From NCBI GenBank assembly GCA_031260185.1, contig JAIRKI010000081.1, positions 1 to 35,023 on the forward strand: a DNA stretch of 35,023 bases, written 5' to 3'. Position numbers and translations under genes: made by a program. This document shows positions 18,830-28,143 of this stretch, piece by piece (position 1 is the first letter of the stretch; each line of letters opens with the position of its first letter). The notes below the pieces were generated by a model, which did not search any database, had not been told where the DNA came from, and saw only the letters and a list, made by a program, of their open reading frames with translations. This stretch comes from Synergistaceae bacterium. GTDB lineage: Bacteria > Synergistota > Synergistia > Synergistales > Synergistaceae.

Positions 18830-18883
18830 TGAGAGGGGAGGGCGGTTTGAGACAAAAAATAATGAAAAGGGATTTGAGGTAAG

Positions 18884-19552
18884 ATGAGCGCGGTTTCGTG
18901 GCTGTCCGGCGCGTTCCACTTGATGGTCGCGTGGCTCGTGGACGTGGTCGGTTCCCTGGGTTATCCCGGCATAGTGGGCCTGATGTTTCTGGAGTCGTCG
19001 TTCTTTCCTTTTCCCAGCGAGGTGGTCATTCCCCCCGCCGGATATCTCGCGAGCGAGGGTGAGATGAACCCGTTCGCGGTGGTGGCCTGCGGCGTCGCCG
19101 GCAGCCTGTTGGGAGCGTATTTCAACTATTATGTGGCCGTGAAATGGGGCAGAAAATTTTTCGAGCGGTTCGGGAAATATTTTTTCGTCTCTCCATCGGC
19201 GCTCGACAAAGCCGAGGCGTTCTTCGCGCGCCACGGGCACATCAGCACGTTCACCGCGAGGCTACTGCCGGTGATCCGCCAGTACGTCTCGCTCCCCGCC
19301 GGGCTCGCCCGCATGAACCTGGCAAAATTCACAATCTATACCGGTCTGGGCAGCGGGATATGGGTCGCGGCCCTGACCGCCTTGGGATATTGGATAGGCC
19401 GGGCCGGCGAGGCCGCGTACAAGGATGAAGTCATGTACAGGGGGCTTCACAAAATAACGGCGTCTCTTGCCGCGTTCTGCGCCGTACTGATCGCCGGTTA
19501 CGTTTTTTATTGCGTGAGGCGGAACCGCTCCCTCAAAAAGGACGTTTCGTGA
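18884..19552 (+). CDS. DedA family membrane protein
   Basis: LGYPGIVGLMFLESSFFPFPSEVVIPPAGYLAS, FFARHGHISTFTARLLPVIRQYVSLPAGLARMN. Confidence 0.93.
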   Translation: MSAVSWLSGAFHLMVAWLVDVVGSLGYPGIVGLMFLESSFFPFPSEVVIPPAGYLASEGEMNPFAVVACGVAGSLLGAYFNYYVAVKWGRKFFERFGKYFFVSPSALDKAEAFFARHGHISTFTARLLPVIRQYVSLPAGLARMNLAKFTIYTGLGSGIWVAALTALGYWIGRAGEAAYKDEVMYRGLHKITASLAAFCAVLIAGYVFYCVRRNRSLKKDVS

Positions 19553-20096
19553 AAAAAATCCCTCGCGTTATTTTCGCCGCGCTCGCCGCGGCGCCGACGG
19601 CCCCGAGAGATTCAGGGACGCGTACCGCGAAATAATCAGCATTTTCAGGGAGCGCGGCGCGGACGACGTCACGTGGGTTTTCCACATAGCGCAGCGCGGC
19701 GCTCCGTCCGAAACGTGGAATTCCGCCTCGTATTACTATCCTGGGGACGAGTGGATCGACTGGATCGGCGCGAGCGTCTACGGGCCCGGCGAAAGTTTCG
19801 GCGAAATCATGAAGCGCGTCTACCCCGAACTCCGCGCACTGTCGCCGTCGAAACCGATAGCTCTGCTCGAAATGGGAGCCGCCGGTCCGGAAAAAGCGGA
19901 TTGGATGCGTGAGGCGTACGCCGCGATAAACTCGGGCAAATATCCCAAGCTGAAAGCCGTCTCCTGGTGGAACAAACTCCGCAAACCCGACGGAACGCCG
20001 TCGGGTTTGGAGATAGACAGCACGCCGGAAAGCCTGTCCGCGTACCGCGACGGCGTGAGGGACTTCACGGGAAAACCGGTTTGGAGCGGGTTGTAA
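19549..20096 (+). pseudogene. Truncated, frameshifted GH26-like glycoside hydrolase
   Basis: Signal-peptide-like start GTG: MKKIPRVIFAALAAAPTA..., joined out of frame to GPERFRDAYREIISIFRERGADDVTWVFHI...WIDWIGASVYGPGESFGEIM...KPIALLEMGAAG..KADWMREAY...KAVSWWN, which resembles the C-terminal half of a GH26-like TIM barrel. Confidence 0.72.
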
Positions 20097-20125
20097 AGAC
20101 GGCCGCCGTGGGCGGGTCGGTTAAT

Positions 20126-20710
20126 TCACTTTCGGTCGGGGAAACGGTCATATCGATGTTTGTTGGGATTGTCGACAGCGATGGCGGATTCTCTCAGAGT
20201 GAACCACTCTTCCGTGCGCTTGTTGTAGACCTCGACTTTCCCGCCTTTGTTGAGCCATTGTACCTGCAGTTTTTCGCCGTCCTTGCCGGCTTCGATCTGG
20301 ATTGTCGCGTTGCCGGACGATACGAGCATAGACGGCGTGTTGAGTTGCACCGCGTCCGCGCTGACGAGGCCTATGGATCCTATCGATACCCATAAGACGC
20401 CATTGATCAGTAAAATATCGAGGCGCGAAACGCCCACGCGAAACCGGACATCGTTGAGGACTACGACGCTGCTGTCGCCAAACGCCATCAGCGTGTCGTC
20501 TATCAGTCTCGTCTCGACGTAACCGGACGATCCCGCCGTTATCACGTCGCCGATGTAGACGGCGTCTCCCTCGGACAGTTCGATTCGCCGCCCTTCGCGG
20601 GTCGCGGTCACCGTTGGGGTGAGTTTTTCCACAACGCCGCACCTGTCGGCCGCCGAGGCGCGAGACGCCGCCAATATCGACAGGGCGATTACGAGACACA
20701 CGGCTGTCAT
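20126..20710 (-). CDS. FecR-domain secreted protein
   Basis: Likely start MTAVCLVIALSILAASRASA; mature part LTPTVTATREGRRIELSEGDAVYIGDVITAGSSGYVETRLIDDTLMAFGDSSVVVL. The ORF in the track (to 20905) extends through repeat R4. Confidence 0.8.
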   Translation of the reverse strand: MTAVCLVIALSILAASRASAADRCGVVEKLTPTVTATREGRRIELSEGDAVYIGDVITAGSSGYVETRLIDDTLMAFGDSSVVVLNDVRFRVGVSRLDILLINGVLWVSIGSIGLVSADAVQLNTPSMLVSSGNATIQIEAGKDGEKLQVQWLNKGGKVEVYNKRTEEWFTLRESAIAVDNPNKHRYDRFPDRK

Positions 20711-20721
20711 TCCGCGATACA

Positions 20722-20827
20722 CGGGGCTCCTTGACCCCTTGTTAATTTTTTTATTTTCACCCTGCGAAGGGTCCGGGGAGCCGGCTCCCCGGCGGGTGCG
20801 GGCGGAGCCCGCGAATTTTTGCCCGCG
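20722..20827 (-). repeat. Two-hairpin palindromic element, copy R4 (plus partial inverted arm)
   Basis: CCGGGGAGC-CG-GCTCCCCGG (20773-20792) and GCGGGC-GGA-GCCCGC (20798-20812); adjacent ttgaccccttgttaatttttttattttcaccctgcg is shared with R3. Confidence 0.85.
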
Positions 20828-20832
20828 CACTG

Positions 20833-21825
20833 TCATAAAAGCATCTCGGCTATCTGGACGGCGTTCAGCGCCGCTCCTTTTCTCAAATTGTCGGCGACCA
20901 CCCACATCGCGAGCGCGTTGTCGAGTCCCTTATCCTTGCGGATTCTGCCGACGAACACGGGGTCCTTGCCTTCGCAGTAACGCGGTCTCGGATAAACCGA
21001 GTTCGCGGGGTCGTCCTGGAGTTCCACGCCCGGCGCTTTCGAGAGTATTTCCCGCGCCTCCTCCGGCGTCACCGGCTTGTCGAACCGCGCGGTTATCGAT
21101 TCCCCGTGTCCCCTGAAAACAGGCACGCGCACCGTGGTACAGCTGACTCTGAGATCGGGAAGATGCATTATTTTCCGCGATTCGCGCACCATCTTCCATT
21201 CTTCGTCGGTCATTCCGTCGCTGTCGAACGTCCCTATATGCGGGAGCAGGTCGAAGGCTATCGGGTGGGCATAGACGATCTGGGGCAGCGGCATCCGTCC
21301 GTCCAAAATCGAGCGGCTTCCCGATTCGAGCGCCAGCAACGCTTCGCGCCCTGTGCCCGATACCGATTGATACGTGGAGAAAGACGCGTAAGAGAGGCCG
21401 AACTTCAGATGCAGGGGATAAAGCGCCACCACCGCCTGTATTGTCGAACAGTTGGGATTCGCGATTATGCCCTTGTGCGACTCGATGTCGCCGGGATTGA
21501 CCTCTGGCACCACGAGCGGGGTGTCGGGGTCCATCCTCCACGCTGAACTGTTGTCGATTACCGTGGCTCCGGCCGCCGCCGCCACCGGCGCCCAGCGTTT
21601 CGACGCGCTTTCCCCCGCCGAAAAAAGGGCCAGTTCCACGCCGTCGAAATATTCGTCGGCGACCGCGTGAACGGTGTGGGGACGCCCCCCGAATTCAAGA
21701 GACTTTCCGGCCGACCTTTCCGACGCCAGAAGTACCAATTCGTCCACTGGGAAATTTCTCCGCTCCATCACCTTCAGCATTTCCCGGCCGACCAGGCCGG
21801 TGGCTCCGAGCACCGCGATTTTCAT
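20833..21825 (-). CDS. asd: Aspartate-semialdehyde dehydrogenase
   Basis: VLGATGLVGREMLKVME, IIANPNCSTIQAVVALYPLH, YQSVSGTGREALLAL, RVPVFRGHGESI. Confidence 0.95.
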   Translation of the reverse strand: MKIAVLGATGLVGREMLKVMERRNFPVDELVLLASERSAGKSLEFGGRPHTVHAVADEYFDGVELALFSAGESASKRWAPVAAAAGATVIDNSSAWRMDPDTPLVVPEVNPGDIESHKGIIANPNCSTIQAVVALYPLHLKFGLSYASFSTYQSVSGTGREALLALESGSRSILDGRMPLPQIVYAHPIAFDLLPHIGTFDSDGMTDEEWKMVRESRKIMHLPDLRVSCTTVRVPVFRGHGESITARFDKPVTPEEAREILSKAPGVELQDDPANSVYPRPRYCEGKDPVFVGRIRKDKGLDNALAMWVVADNLRKGAALNAVQIAEMLL

Positions 21826-21826
21826 C

Positions 21827-23056
21827 TCAAACCGCCCCTTCCTCTATAAAATGTTCATGAAGCGCCCGAACGGCGTCACCGGCCCTGGTTGCCGCCACGA
21901 CACACGTGACCGCGAGCGCCGTGGACGCTATCATCTCTATGTTTATGCCCTCTTTCGCGAGTACGGTGAACATCCGCGACGGGATGTCGGGATGGTTGGC
22001 TATGCCGGATCCGACTATCGATATCCGCGCTATTTCCGTGTTGAACGACACGCCCTGCGCGTCGGTCTCCGCGCTGAAATTCCGGCACACGTCTATGGCC
22101 GCGTCGAGGTTTTCCTTCCTCACGAGAAATCCGATGTCGTTCAGTCCGCCGCGCGTGGTGTTCTGGATTATCATTTCGGCGCCGGCGCCGCGCTCCGCCA
22201 GGTTCGAAAAGAGCCGCCCCGCCACGCCCGGCACGTCCGGCACGCCCATCAGCACCACCTTCGCCACCTCGATGTCGTGGACTACGGCTTTTACAATGAG
22301 CCCTTCGCTCACGGGAATATTTTTCACTACGCGGGTTCCCTCCTCTTTCGTAAAACTCGACGCGACGTAGAGCGGCGTCCCGTATCTCGCCGCCACCTCC
22401 ACGCCGCGGGCCTGGAGCATCTTCGCGCCCAGCGACGCCATCTCCATGCACTCCTGATACGAGAGGTAATCAAGTTTGACCGGCGACCTGACTATTTTGG
22501 GGTCGCCCGACATGACGCCCGGCACGTCTTTCAGTATATGACACTCGCCGCCTATCGCCGCCGCGAGCGCCACCGCCGACAGGTCGGAGCCGCCGCGCCC
22601 CAAGGTTATCACGTCCCCTTCGTCGGTTATCGCCTGAAAACCGGCGACCACGGCTACCAGCCCTTTTTCGAGCGCGTCCGTGATCGCGTCGGGCGTCACG
22701 CGATAAATCCTTCCCTCGGTCGGAAAACCGTTCGCGAAAAATCCGGCCTGAGCCGCCGTGAACGACTGAGCCGGGATTCCCTCGCTTTTCAGGGCCATCG
22801 CCAAAAGCGCGATGCTCTGCTGCTCCCCGGTGGCGAGAAGCTGGTCTATCTCACGTCCCGACATCTCGTCGGTGACGCCGCCCGCGAGCGTCAGAAGTTC
22901 GTCCGTAGTGTTGCCCATTGCGGAAACGATCGTCGCCACCATATAACCGCGTTCGAGGTAATTTTTTATTATCAGGGCGACTTCCCTCATGCGCCCGGCG
23001 TCGGCGACGGAACTGCCGCCGAACTTGAGGATCGCCGTCCGTATCTCTTCGCTCAC
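21827..23056 (-). CDS. lysC: Aspartate kinase
   Basis: ILKFGGSSVADAGRMREVA, ITLGRGGSDLSAVALAAAIGGECHILKDVPGVMSGDPKIV, two ACT-like segments. Confidence 0.95.
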   Translation of the reverse strand: MSEEIRTAILKFGGSSVADAGRMREVALIIKNYLERGYMVATIVSAMGNTTDELLTLAGGVTDEMSGREIDQLLATGEQQSIALLAMALKSEGIPAQSFTAAQAGFFANGFPTEGRIYRVTPDAITDALEKGLVAVVAGFQAITDEGDVITLGRGGSDLSAVALAAAIGGECHILKDVPGVMSGDPKIVRSPVKLDYLSYQECMEMASLGAKMLQARGVEVAARYGTPLYVASSFTKEEGTRVVKNIPVSEGLIVKAVVHDIEVAKVVLMGVPDVPGVAGRLFSNLAERGAGAEMIIQNTTRGGLNDIGFLVRKENLDAAIDVCRNFSAETDAQGVSFNTEIARISIVGSGIANHPDIPSRMFTVLAKEGINIEMIASTALAVTCVVAATRAGDAVRALHEHFIEEGAV

Positions 23057-23982
23057 AGCCGCGCCTCTATTTTAGCGCCGGCGGCGCTTCCTTCCAGCAC
23101 GAAAAAAAGCGAGGCGACCCCGTGTTCCGAAAAAGTGCGGCACATAGTCTCGGCCAGTTTGCGCGGCCTGCCCCGCGACAGCGCTATCACGCTCGGCCCC
23201 GAGCCGCTGATGGCTGCGCCCAGACAGCCGGGTATCTCCCTCACCCTGTCCATTATCACGTCGCCGCCCGGGAAGAGTTTGGCGCGGTACCGCTGATGAA
23301 TCCTGTCGTCCATGCCCCACGAGAGCATGTCCCATTGGCCGGTCGCCCACGCCGCCGCCATCAGCGCGGCGCGCCCGAGGTTGAACACTGCGTCTCCGAA
23401 ATCAACCACATCCGGCAGCGATTTCCGCGCGTCCGATGTCATGACGTTGACGTCCGGCACGGCCGCCACCACGTACATGTCGTGGGGCAGCGACGGAAGG
23501 CGCACATAGCGAAGATCGTCCCCGTCCCGGCACCCGACGGTCATGCCGCCGAGAAAACAGGGCGCGACGTTGTCGGGGTGCCCCTCGATGCGGGTCATGA
23601 TTCGGAGCAGTTCCGATTCCGACGATTTAACCCCGTTCAGTTCTTTCGCGATGAGGACGCCCGATACCACGGCGGTGGCGGAACTGCCGAGCCCGCGGTT
23701 GAGCGGGATGGCGTTGTTCGAACGCAGATCGAAACCGGGAGGTGACGATATATTCCACGCCCCGCACGCGTCAAGATAACTTTTTATTATCAGATTTGTC
23801 TTTGCGTCCGAGAGCTCCCTCGCGCCCTCGCCCGCGATTTCGGATTTGAATTCTCCCGTCGGCAGCGCGCGTTTTACGGTGACGATATTGTAAAGCGACA
23901 GCGCCATTCCGAGGGTGTCGAAACCGGCGCCCAGGTTGGCGCTCGTTGCCGGCGCGCGAACCCTGATTATCGACTCGCTCAT
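23053..23982 (-). CDS. thrB: Homoserine kinase
   Basis: Likely start MSESIIRVRAPATSANLGAGFDTLGMAL; NRGLGSSATAVVSG; HPDNVAPCFLGG; ISGSGPSVIAL. ATG overlaps the thrC TAA. Confidence 0.93.
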   Translation of the reverse strand: MSESIIRVRAPATSANLGAGFDTLGMALSLYNIVTVKRALPTGEFKSEIAGEGARELSDAKTNLIIKSYLDACGAWNISSPPGFDLRSNNAIPLNRGLGSSATAVVSGVLIAKELNGVKSSESELLRIMTRIEGHPDNVAPCFLGGMTVGCRDGDDLRYVRLPSLPHDMYVVAAVPDVNVMTSDARKSLPDVVDFGDAVFNLGRAALMAAAWATGQWDMLSWGMDDRIHQRYRAKLFPGGDVIMDRVREIPGCLGAAISGSGPSVIALSRGRPRKLAETMCRTFSEHGVASLFFVLEGSAAGAKIEARL

Positions 23983-25019
23983 TATGTCATGACCCCGAGC
24001 AGTTCGTCGAGGGTTCCGCCGATTTTGACCGGCGGCCCGACCCGTGAGACGGCGGCGTCCGGATCCTTCAATCCGTTGCCGGTGAGGACGATGACGGTCT
24101 TCGATCCCCCGGGAAGTTTGCCGGCCGCGGCGAGTTTCACGAGCCCGGCGAGCGTGGCGCATGAAGCCGGTTCCGCGAAGATGCCGGCGCGGCTCGCCAG
24201 CGTCTTCTGCGCGTCCAGTATTTCCCCGTCGGTCACAGTCTCGAAAAACCCGCCCGACCCGGATACGGCCTCTATGGCCGTCTTCGCGCCGACCGGATTG
24301 CCGATGCGTATGGCGGTCGCGACGGTCTCCGGATTCGGGCAGGGTTTACCTGTCGCGAGCGGGGCCGCTCCCTCGGCCTGGACGCCGATCATTTTCGGAA
24401 GAGCGGAGATCCTTCCCCAAGCGTTGAAATCGCGGTAACCGGCCCAATAGGCGCTGATATTGCCCGCGTTGCCGACGGGAACGACGTGCAGGTCGGGGGC
24501 TTGTCCAAGTGTTTCGCAAATTTCCCACGCGCCGGTTTTTTGGGAGATTATCCTGTATGGGTTGACGGAATTCACTATCGCTATTTTTTTCAGTTCAGCG
24601 GCCTCGCGGGCCATTTCGAGCGCGCGGTCGAAGTTGCCCTCCACCGAGATGACGCGCGCTCCGTATATCAGCGCCTGAGCGAGTTTGCCCAACGCCACCT
24701 TGCCCGACGGAAGCAACACGTAACAGGGCGCTCCGACGTGCGCCGCGTAGGCGGCGGCGGAAGCGGAGGTGTTGCCCGTGGACGCGCACACGAAAGCGCG
24801 CGCCCCATCCTCCAGAGCTTTGGCGAAAGCCAGAACCATGCCCCTGTCCTTGAAAGAGCCGGACGGGTTGCAGCCTTCCAGCTTCGCCCACAGTTCTATG
24901 CCCAGCTCGCCGCCTATCCTGTCCAGACGGACGAGAGGGGTACTCCCCTCCTCCAGATTGACGGCAGGCGTTTTTTCAGAAACGGGAAGGTACTTTCCGT
25001 AGCGCGTCAAAACTCCCAC
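23982..25019 (-). CDS. thrC: Threonine synthase
   Basis: EGSTPLVRLDRIGGELGIELWAKLEGCNPSGSFKDRGM, CASTGNTSASAAAYAAHVG. GTG at 25019 preceded by GGAGG; the track start is 25052. Confidence 0.92.
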   Translation of the reverse strand: MGVLTRYGKYLPVSEKTPAVNLEEGSTPLVRLDRIGGELGIELWAKLEGCNPSGSFKDRGMVLAFAKALEDGARAFVCASTGNTSASAAAYAAHVGAPCYVLLPSGKVALGKLAQALIYGARVISVEGNFDRALEMAREAAELKKIAIVNSVNPYRIISQKTGAWEICETLGQAPDLHVVPVGNAGNISAYWAGYRDFNAWGRISALPKMIGVQAEGAAPLATGKPCPNPETVATAIRIGNPVGAKTAIEAVSGSGGFFETVTDGEILDAQKTLASRAGIFAEPASCATLAGLVKLAAAGKLPGGSKTVIVLTGNGLKDPDAAVSRVGPPVKIGGTLDELLGVMT

Positions 25020-25100
25020 ATAAATTCCTCCGGTCGAAAACACCGACCCCATCTCCGAGGGAGAGATGGATGCCGGATACCTTTTAGAGCCATTCAGAGC

Positions 25101-25156
25101 GCGGCGGCAAGCCGCCGCTTTGAAAAAGCGGGAACTTTTTTTGCCCCCGCTTTTTC
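25101..25156. terminator. Hairpin plus terminator between the autotransporter and thrC
   Basis: GCGGCGGC-AA-GCCGCCGC (25101-25118); GAAAAAGCGGG...CCCGCTTTTTC (25122-25156) immediately after the autotransporter stop. Confidence 0.6.
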
Positions 25157-27703
25157 TTACATATCATATTCCACGCGCAGTGTGCCGGTTACGCCGTCGC
25201 GCTCGCCGGTGTAGCCGCGCAGACCGAACTCGCCGCGCAGACGGCTGTCGGGAGGCGCGTAGGTGAAACCCAATCCCAGGATTCCGGTGCCGCCGCTTAC
25301 CTCAGGCACACCCGTCACGGGATAGCCGCTGATCAGGACGCTCGGCACCTCGCCGGACTCGTTTTCCCACGCGGCCTCCACGTAGGGACGGAAATTCCCC
25401 TCGCTCCGCGTGTAACGTCCGCCCACGCGCAGGCGTCTGGACGTCGCCGACTCGAAACTCACGGAGTCGCTCGCGATCATTACGTTGTCTCCGTCGACGC
25501 TCGTGTGGAGGTATTTGGCGTAGAGGTCGATCTCTCCCCTTTCGCCGATGTTCCGGATGTACCCGCCGCCGATGTGCCCGCCGACGTAACTCGACGAGGT
25601 TTCGTACCCCATGCCGGCGTTGTCAATCCTGATGTCGCCGGTGAAAAAATCCGCCTTGGCCTGGCCGCCCTGGACGTGCGCTTCGGCGTAGGGATGCCCG
25701 TCGCCGGTTTCGCTTCCGTTGAAGTCGAGCCGGACGAACGCGCCGAGACCGGCGTAGCCGGAGTCTCCCTCGCCGCTCACGCCCGTGCCGGACGTTTCAT
25801 AGCTGCCCCGGCCGCCGCTGAAAAATCCGGCGTATGTGAGACGGCCCCTGTTGAGTTCCGAGTTGCCGGAGACGCCCGTGAAAAGCGAGACGCCCGTGAT
25901 GTCCACGTCCGAATTCGCGTAGCCGGACACGCCGCCGTTTATGCGGGCGAACACGCCTTTCGTGTCTGGGATGCCGGTCGACGCGAGATCTACGCCCCTG
26001 TTGACCATGCCGAGGGCCGCGAGATGGCTTTTGGGCAGTTCTCTCGTCTTTTCGCTGAGGTCGAAGCTCACCCCGTTAAGATCCGCCATCAGTTTATCAC
26101 CTTCTATAAAGATTATATCGTTGTTATAGGCGATACGCCATATATCGCTCAGCGATTCGATAATACTACCACCATACGGGTCGAACTCCACACTCCCCTC
26201 ATCAATATACGACGGCGCGTCTAAGAGGATGATATTACCGGTGACATTGTTCTGGGCTTCGACGAACACCTTGACCTTGGTTTTACCGCCGCCGTTGCCA
26301 AACTGCGCCTGCTCGGTGACGGTTAGAATGGCTTTATACGGATCCTGTGTCCTGGACAGGTAAAAATTCATGTACTCAAAATCCTTCAACACATCCACTG
26401 TCAGGGGTTGGGTTTTTTTGAGATTCAGCGTGTTGCGGCTGAAGTAATCAAACTCGTTTCTGCTGCCGCCCCCGCCCGCCAGTGTTATTGTCCCATTGCC
26501 GGTTATGGTGGTATTGCCGGAAATGTTTACGGTATTGCCCGTCGCGTTGCCGCCGCCGACAGCCCAGCCGCCGTAGATCTCGACGATTCCGTTTCCGCCG
26601 CTGATGGTGCTGTCGCTGATGTTTACGGTATTGCCCGTCACGTCGTTCAACCTGCCGATGCTGCCGTAAACGTTAGTGACATCGTTGCCGCTGATGGCGC
26701 TGTCGCTGATGTTTACGGTATTATCCCTCCCGTGGCCATCGCTGCTGAAGCCGCCGTAGACGTTAGTGTAGCCCTTGCCGTCGTTGCGGATGTCGCTGCC
26801 GTTGATGACGTTCACGGTATTGCCCGTCGCGTTGCCCCTCATGGTATTGCCGCCAAAGACGCTGGTGGCGCTGTAGGAGCCATCGCTTTGTTCGACGCCG
26901 CTGTTGCTGATCCTGCTGTTGCTGATGGTTACGGTATTGTCCCTCGCGTTGCCCATAGTAAAGGCAAAGCCGCCATGAACCTCGGTACCGTAGCCGTCAG
27001 TGGAGTAGGCGTCATTCTCCTCATGGATACCTCTGCTGCGGCCGCCGCGGATGTCGCTGTCGCTGATGTTTACGGTATTGCCCGTCGCGTCGCTCATCCA
27101 CGGCGTGGTGCCGCCGTAGATATTGGTCGTCACCGCTTCGTCGCCTATCATGCTGTCGCTGACGGTCACATGATTGTCCGTCACGTTGTTGTATTGGCCG
27201 TAACCGCCTACAATGAAGTTGCTGTTTGTATTACGCATGGTGATGCCGCTGACGGTCACGGTATTGCCGGTCACGGGGACGCGCCAGCCGACGCCGCCGT
27301 AGATGTCTTCCTCAATCGTGAACGCGCCGCCTTTGACGAGTACGCTGTTATCTTTGACCGCCGCGCCCGCCGCGTCGCTGGTAAAGTCCATCGCGCCGTA
27401 AATGTTCCCCTTGAGAGTGGCGCCGCCGTCGCCATTGACGGTGACGGTATTGCCCGAGACGGAGTTGCTTTTGTTGCCGCCTCTCGGGGCTACGGCGGGC
27501 CCAAACTGATAATTATTCTCGCTCCTGATATCTTCTTGCAACACACGAGTCTCCTGACCGTCGCCGTAGCGGATTACGAACTCGCCGGGGCGGCTCGCGT
27601 TGTACTCGACCGTTTCGCCCGCCCCCGCCGGCACGGCGGCGAGAGCGGACATAAAGCACACTCCCGCCAGAATGGGCAGAATTTTTTTCCGCGTTTTCAT
27701 CAC
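25157..27703 (-). CDS. Autotransporter with repetitive beta-helix passenger and C-terminal beta-barrel
   Basis: Signal peptide MMKTRKKILPILAGVCFMSALAAVPAGAG; about 10 degenerate NTVxISxSxI...IYGG repeats; C-terminal ~270 aa barrel-like (GGHIGGGYI..GEIDLYAKYLHT, LRVGGRYTRSEGNFRPYVEAAWENE). Confidence 0.85.
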   Translation of the reverse strand: MMKTRKKILPILAGVCFMSALAAVPAGAGETVEYNASRPGEFVIRYGDGQETRVLQEDIRSENNYQFGPAVAPRGGNKSNSVSGNTVTVNGDGGATLKGNIYGAMDFTSDAAGAAVKDNSVLVKGGAFTIEEDIYGGVGWRVPVTGNTVTVSGITMRNTNSNFIVGGYGQYNNVTDNHVTVSDSMIGDEAVTTNIYGGTTPWMSDATGNTVNISDSDIRGGRSRGIHEENDAYSTDGYGTEVHGGFAFTMGNARDNTVTISNSRISNSGVEQSDGSYSATSVFGGNTMRGNATGNTVNVINGSDIRNDGKGYTNVYGGFSSDGHGRDNTVNISDSAISGNDVTNVYGSIGRLNDVTGNTVNISDSTISGGNGIVEIYGGWAVGGGNATGNTVNISGNTTITGNGTITLAGGGGSRNEFDYFSRNTLNLKKTQPLTVDVLKDFEYMNFYLSRTQDPYKAILTVTEQAQFGNGGGKTKVKVFVEAQNNVTGNIILLDAPSYIDEGSVEFDPYGGSIIESLSDIWRIAYNNDIIFIEGDKLMADLNGVSFDLSEKTRELPKSHLAALGMVNRGVDLASTGIPDTKGVFARINGGVSGYANSDVDITGVSLFTGVSGNSELNRGRLTYAGFFSGGRGSYETSGTGVSGEGDSGYAGLGAFVRLDFNGSETGDGHPYAEAHVQGGQAKADFFTGDIRIDNAGMGYETSSSYVGGHIGGGYIRNIGERGEIDLYAKYLHTSVDGDNVMIASDSVSFESATSRRLRVGGRYTRSEGNFRPYVEAAWENESGEVPSVLISGYPVTGVPEVSGGTGILGLGFTYAPPDSRLRGEFGLRGYTGERDGVTGTLRVEYDM

Positions 27704-28143
27704 CGATCACTTCTCCTCGATACATTGTAATCTCATTGGTCTTTCGGGCCCCAAGTGCCCGACAAAAGACGCATCCGCCGCCCCGACTCACGCTTCAGCG
27801 TTTTTAAGAGTTTGGTTTGGCGGGAATTCAAGATATTTTTTCCGGGCGAAGACAAAGGCGTCATCCCCAAATGATCGGCGCCGTCGGCCTCGATATCAGC
27901 CATCCTTGTCAAGCGCGATTCAAGTATCGTTTCAGGTATTCTCGAACAAAATTTCACATTACAACCCCCCTCGCCTTATTTTAAAATATAATTTCATCTC
28001 ATTGAAGAACGATTACAAAACTCTTGAAAAAATTTAACATACTTTTTCGCAATTGACAATACTTGCCGCGCAAAATTTTTTCAAGATATTCCCAAAACAA
28101 CTCATGCCCGAAAAGCGCCCCGTTCGGCGCAAGCTGTCCCGCC

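Noticed and set aside
20126-20905. Full 259-aa version of the FecR protein
   Set aside because: The first 65 codons cross asd's 3' end and repeat R4; a clean signal peptide starts at codon 66.
26408-27730. 440-aa plus-strand ORF with AVADVYGIARRVA-like repeats
   Set aside because: Exact antisense of the repeated autotransporter passenger; its repetitiveness mirrors the real gene's repeats.
27733-27957. 74-aa minus-strand ORF upstream of the autotransporter
   Set aside because: No recognisable domain and composition unlike neighbours; may be leader DNA, not supportable as CDS.
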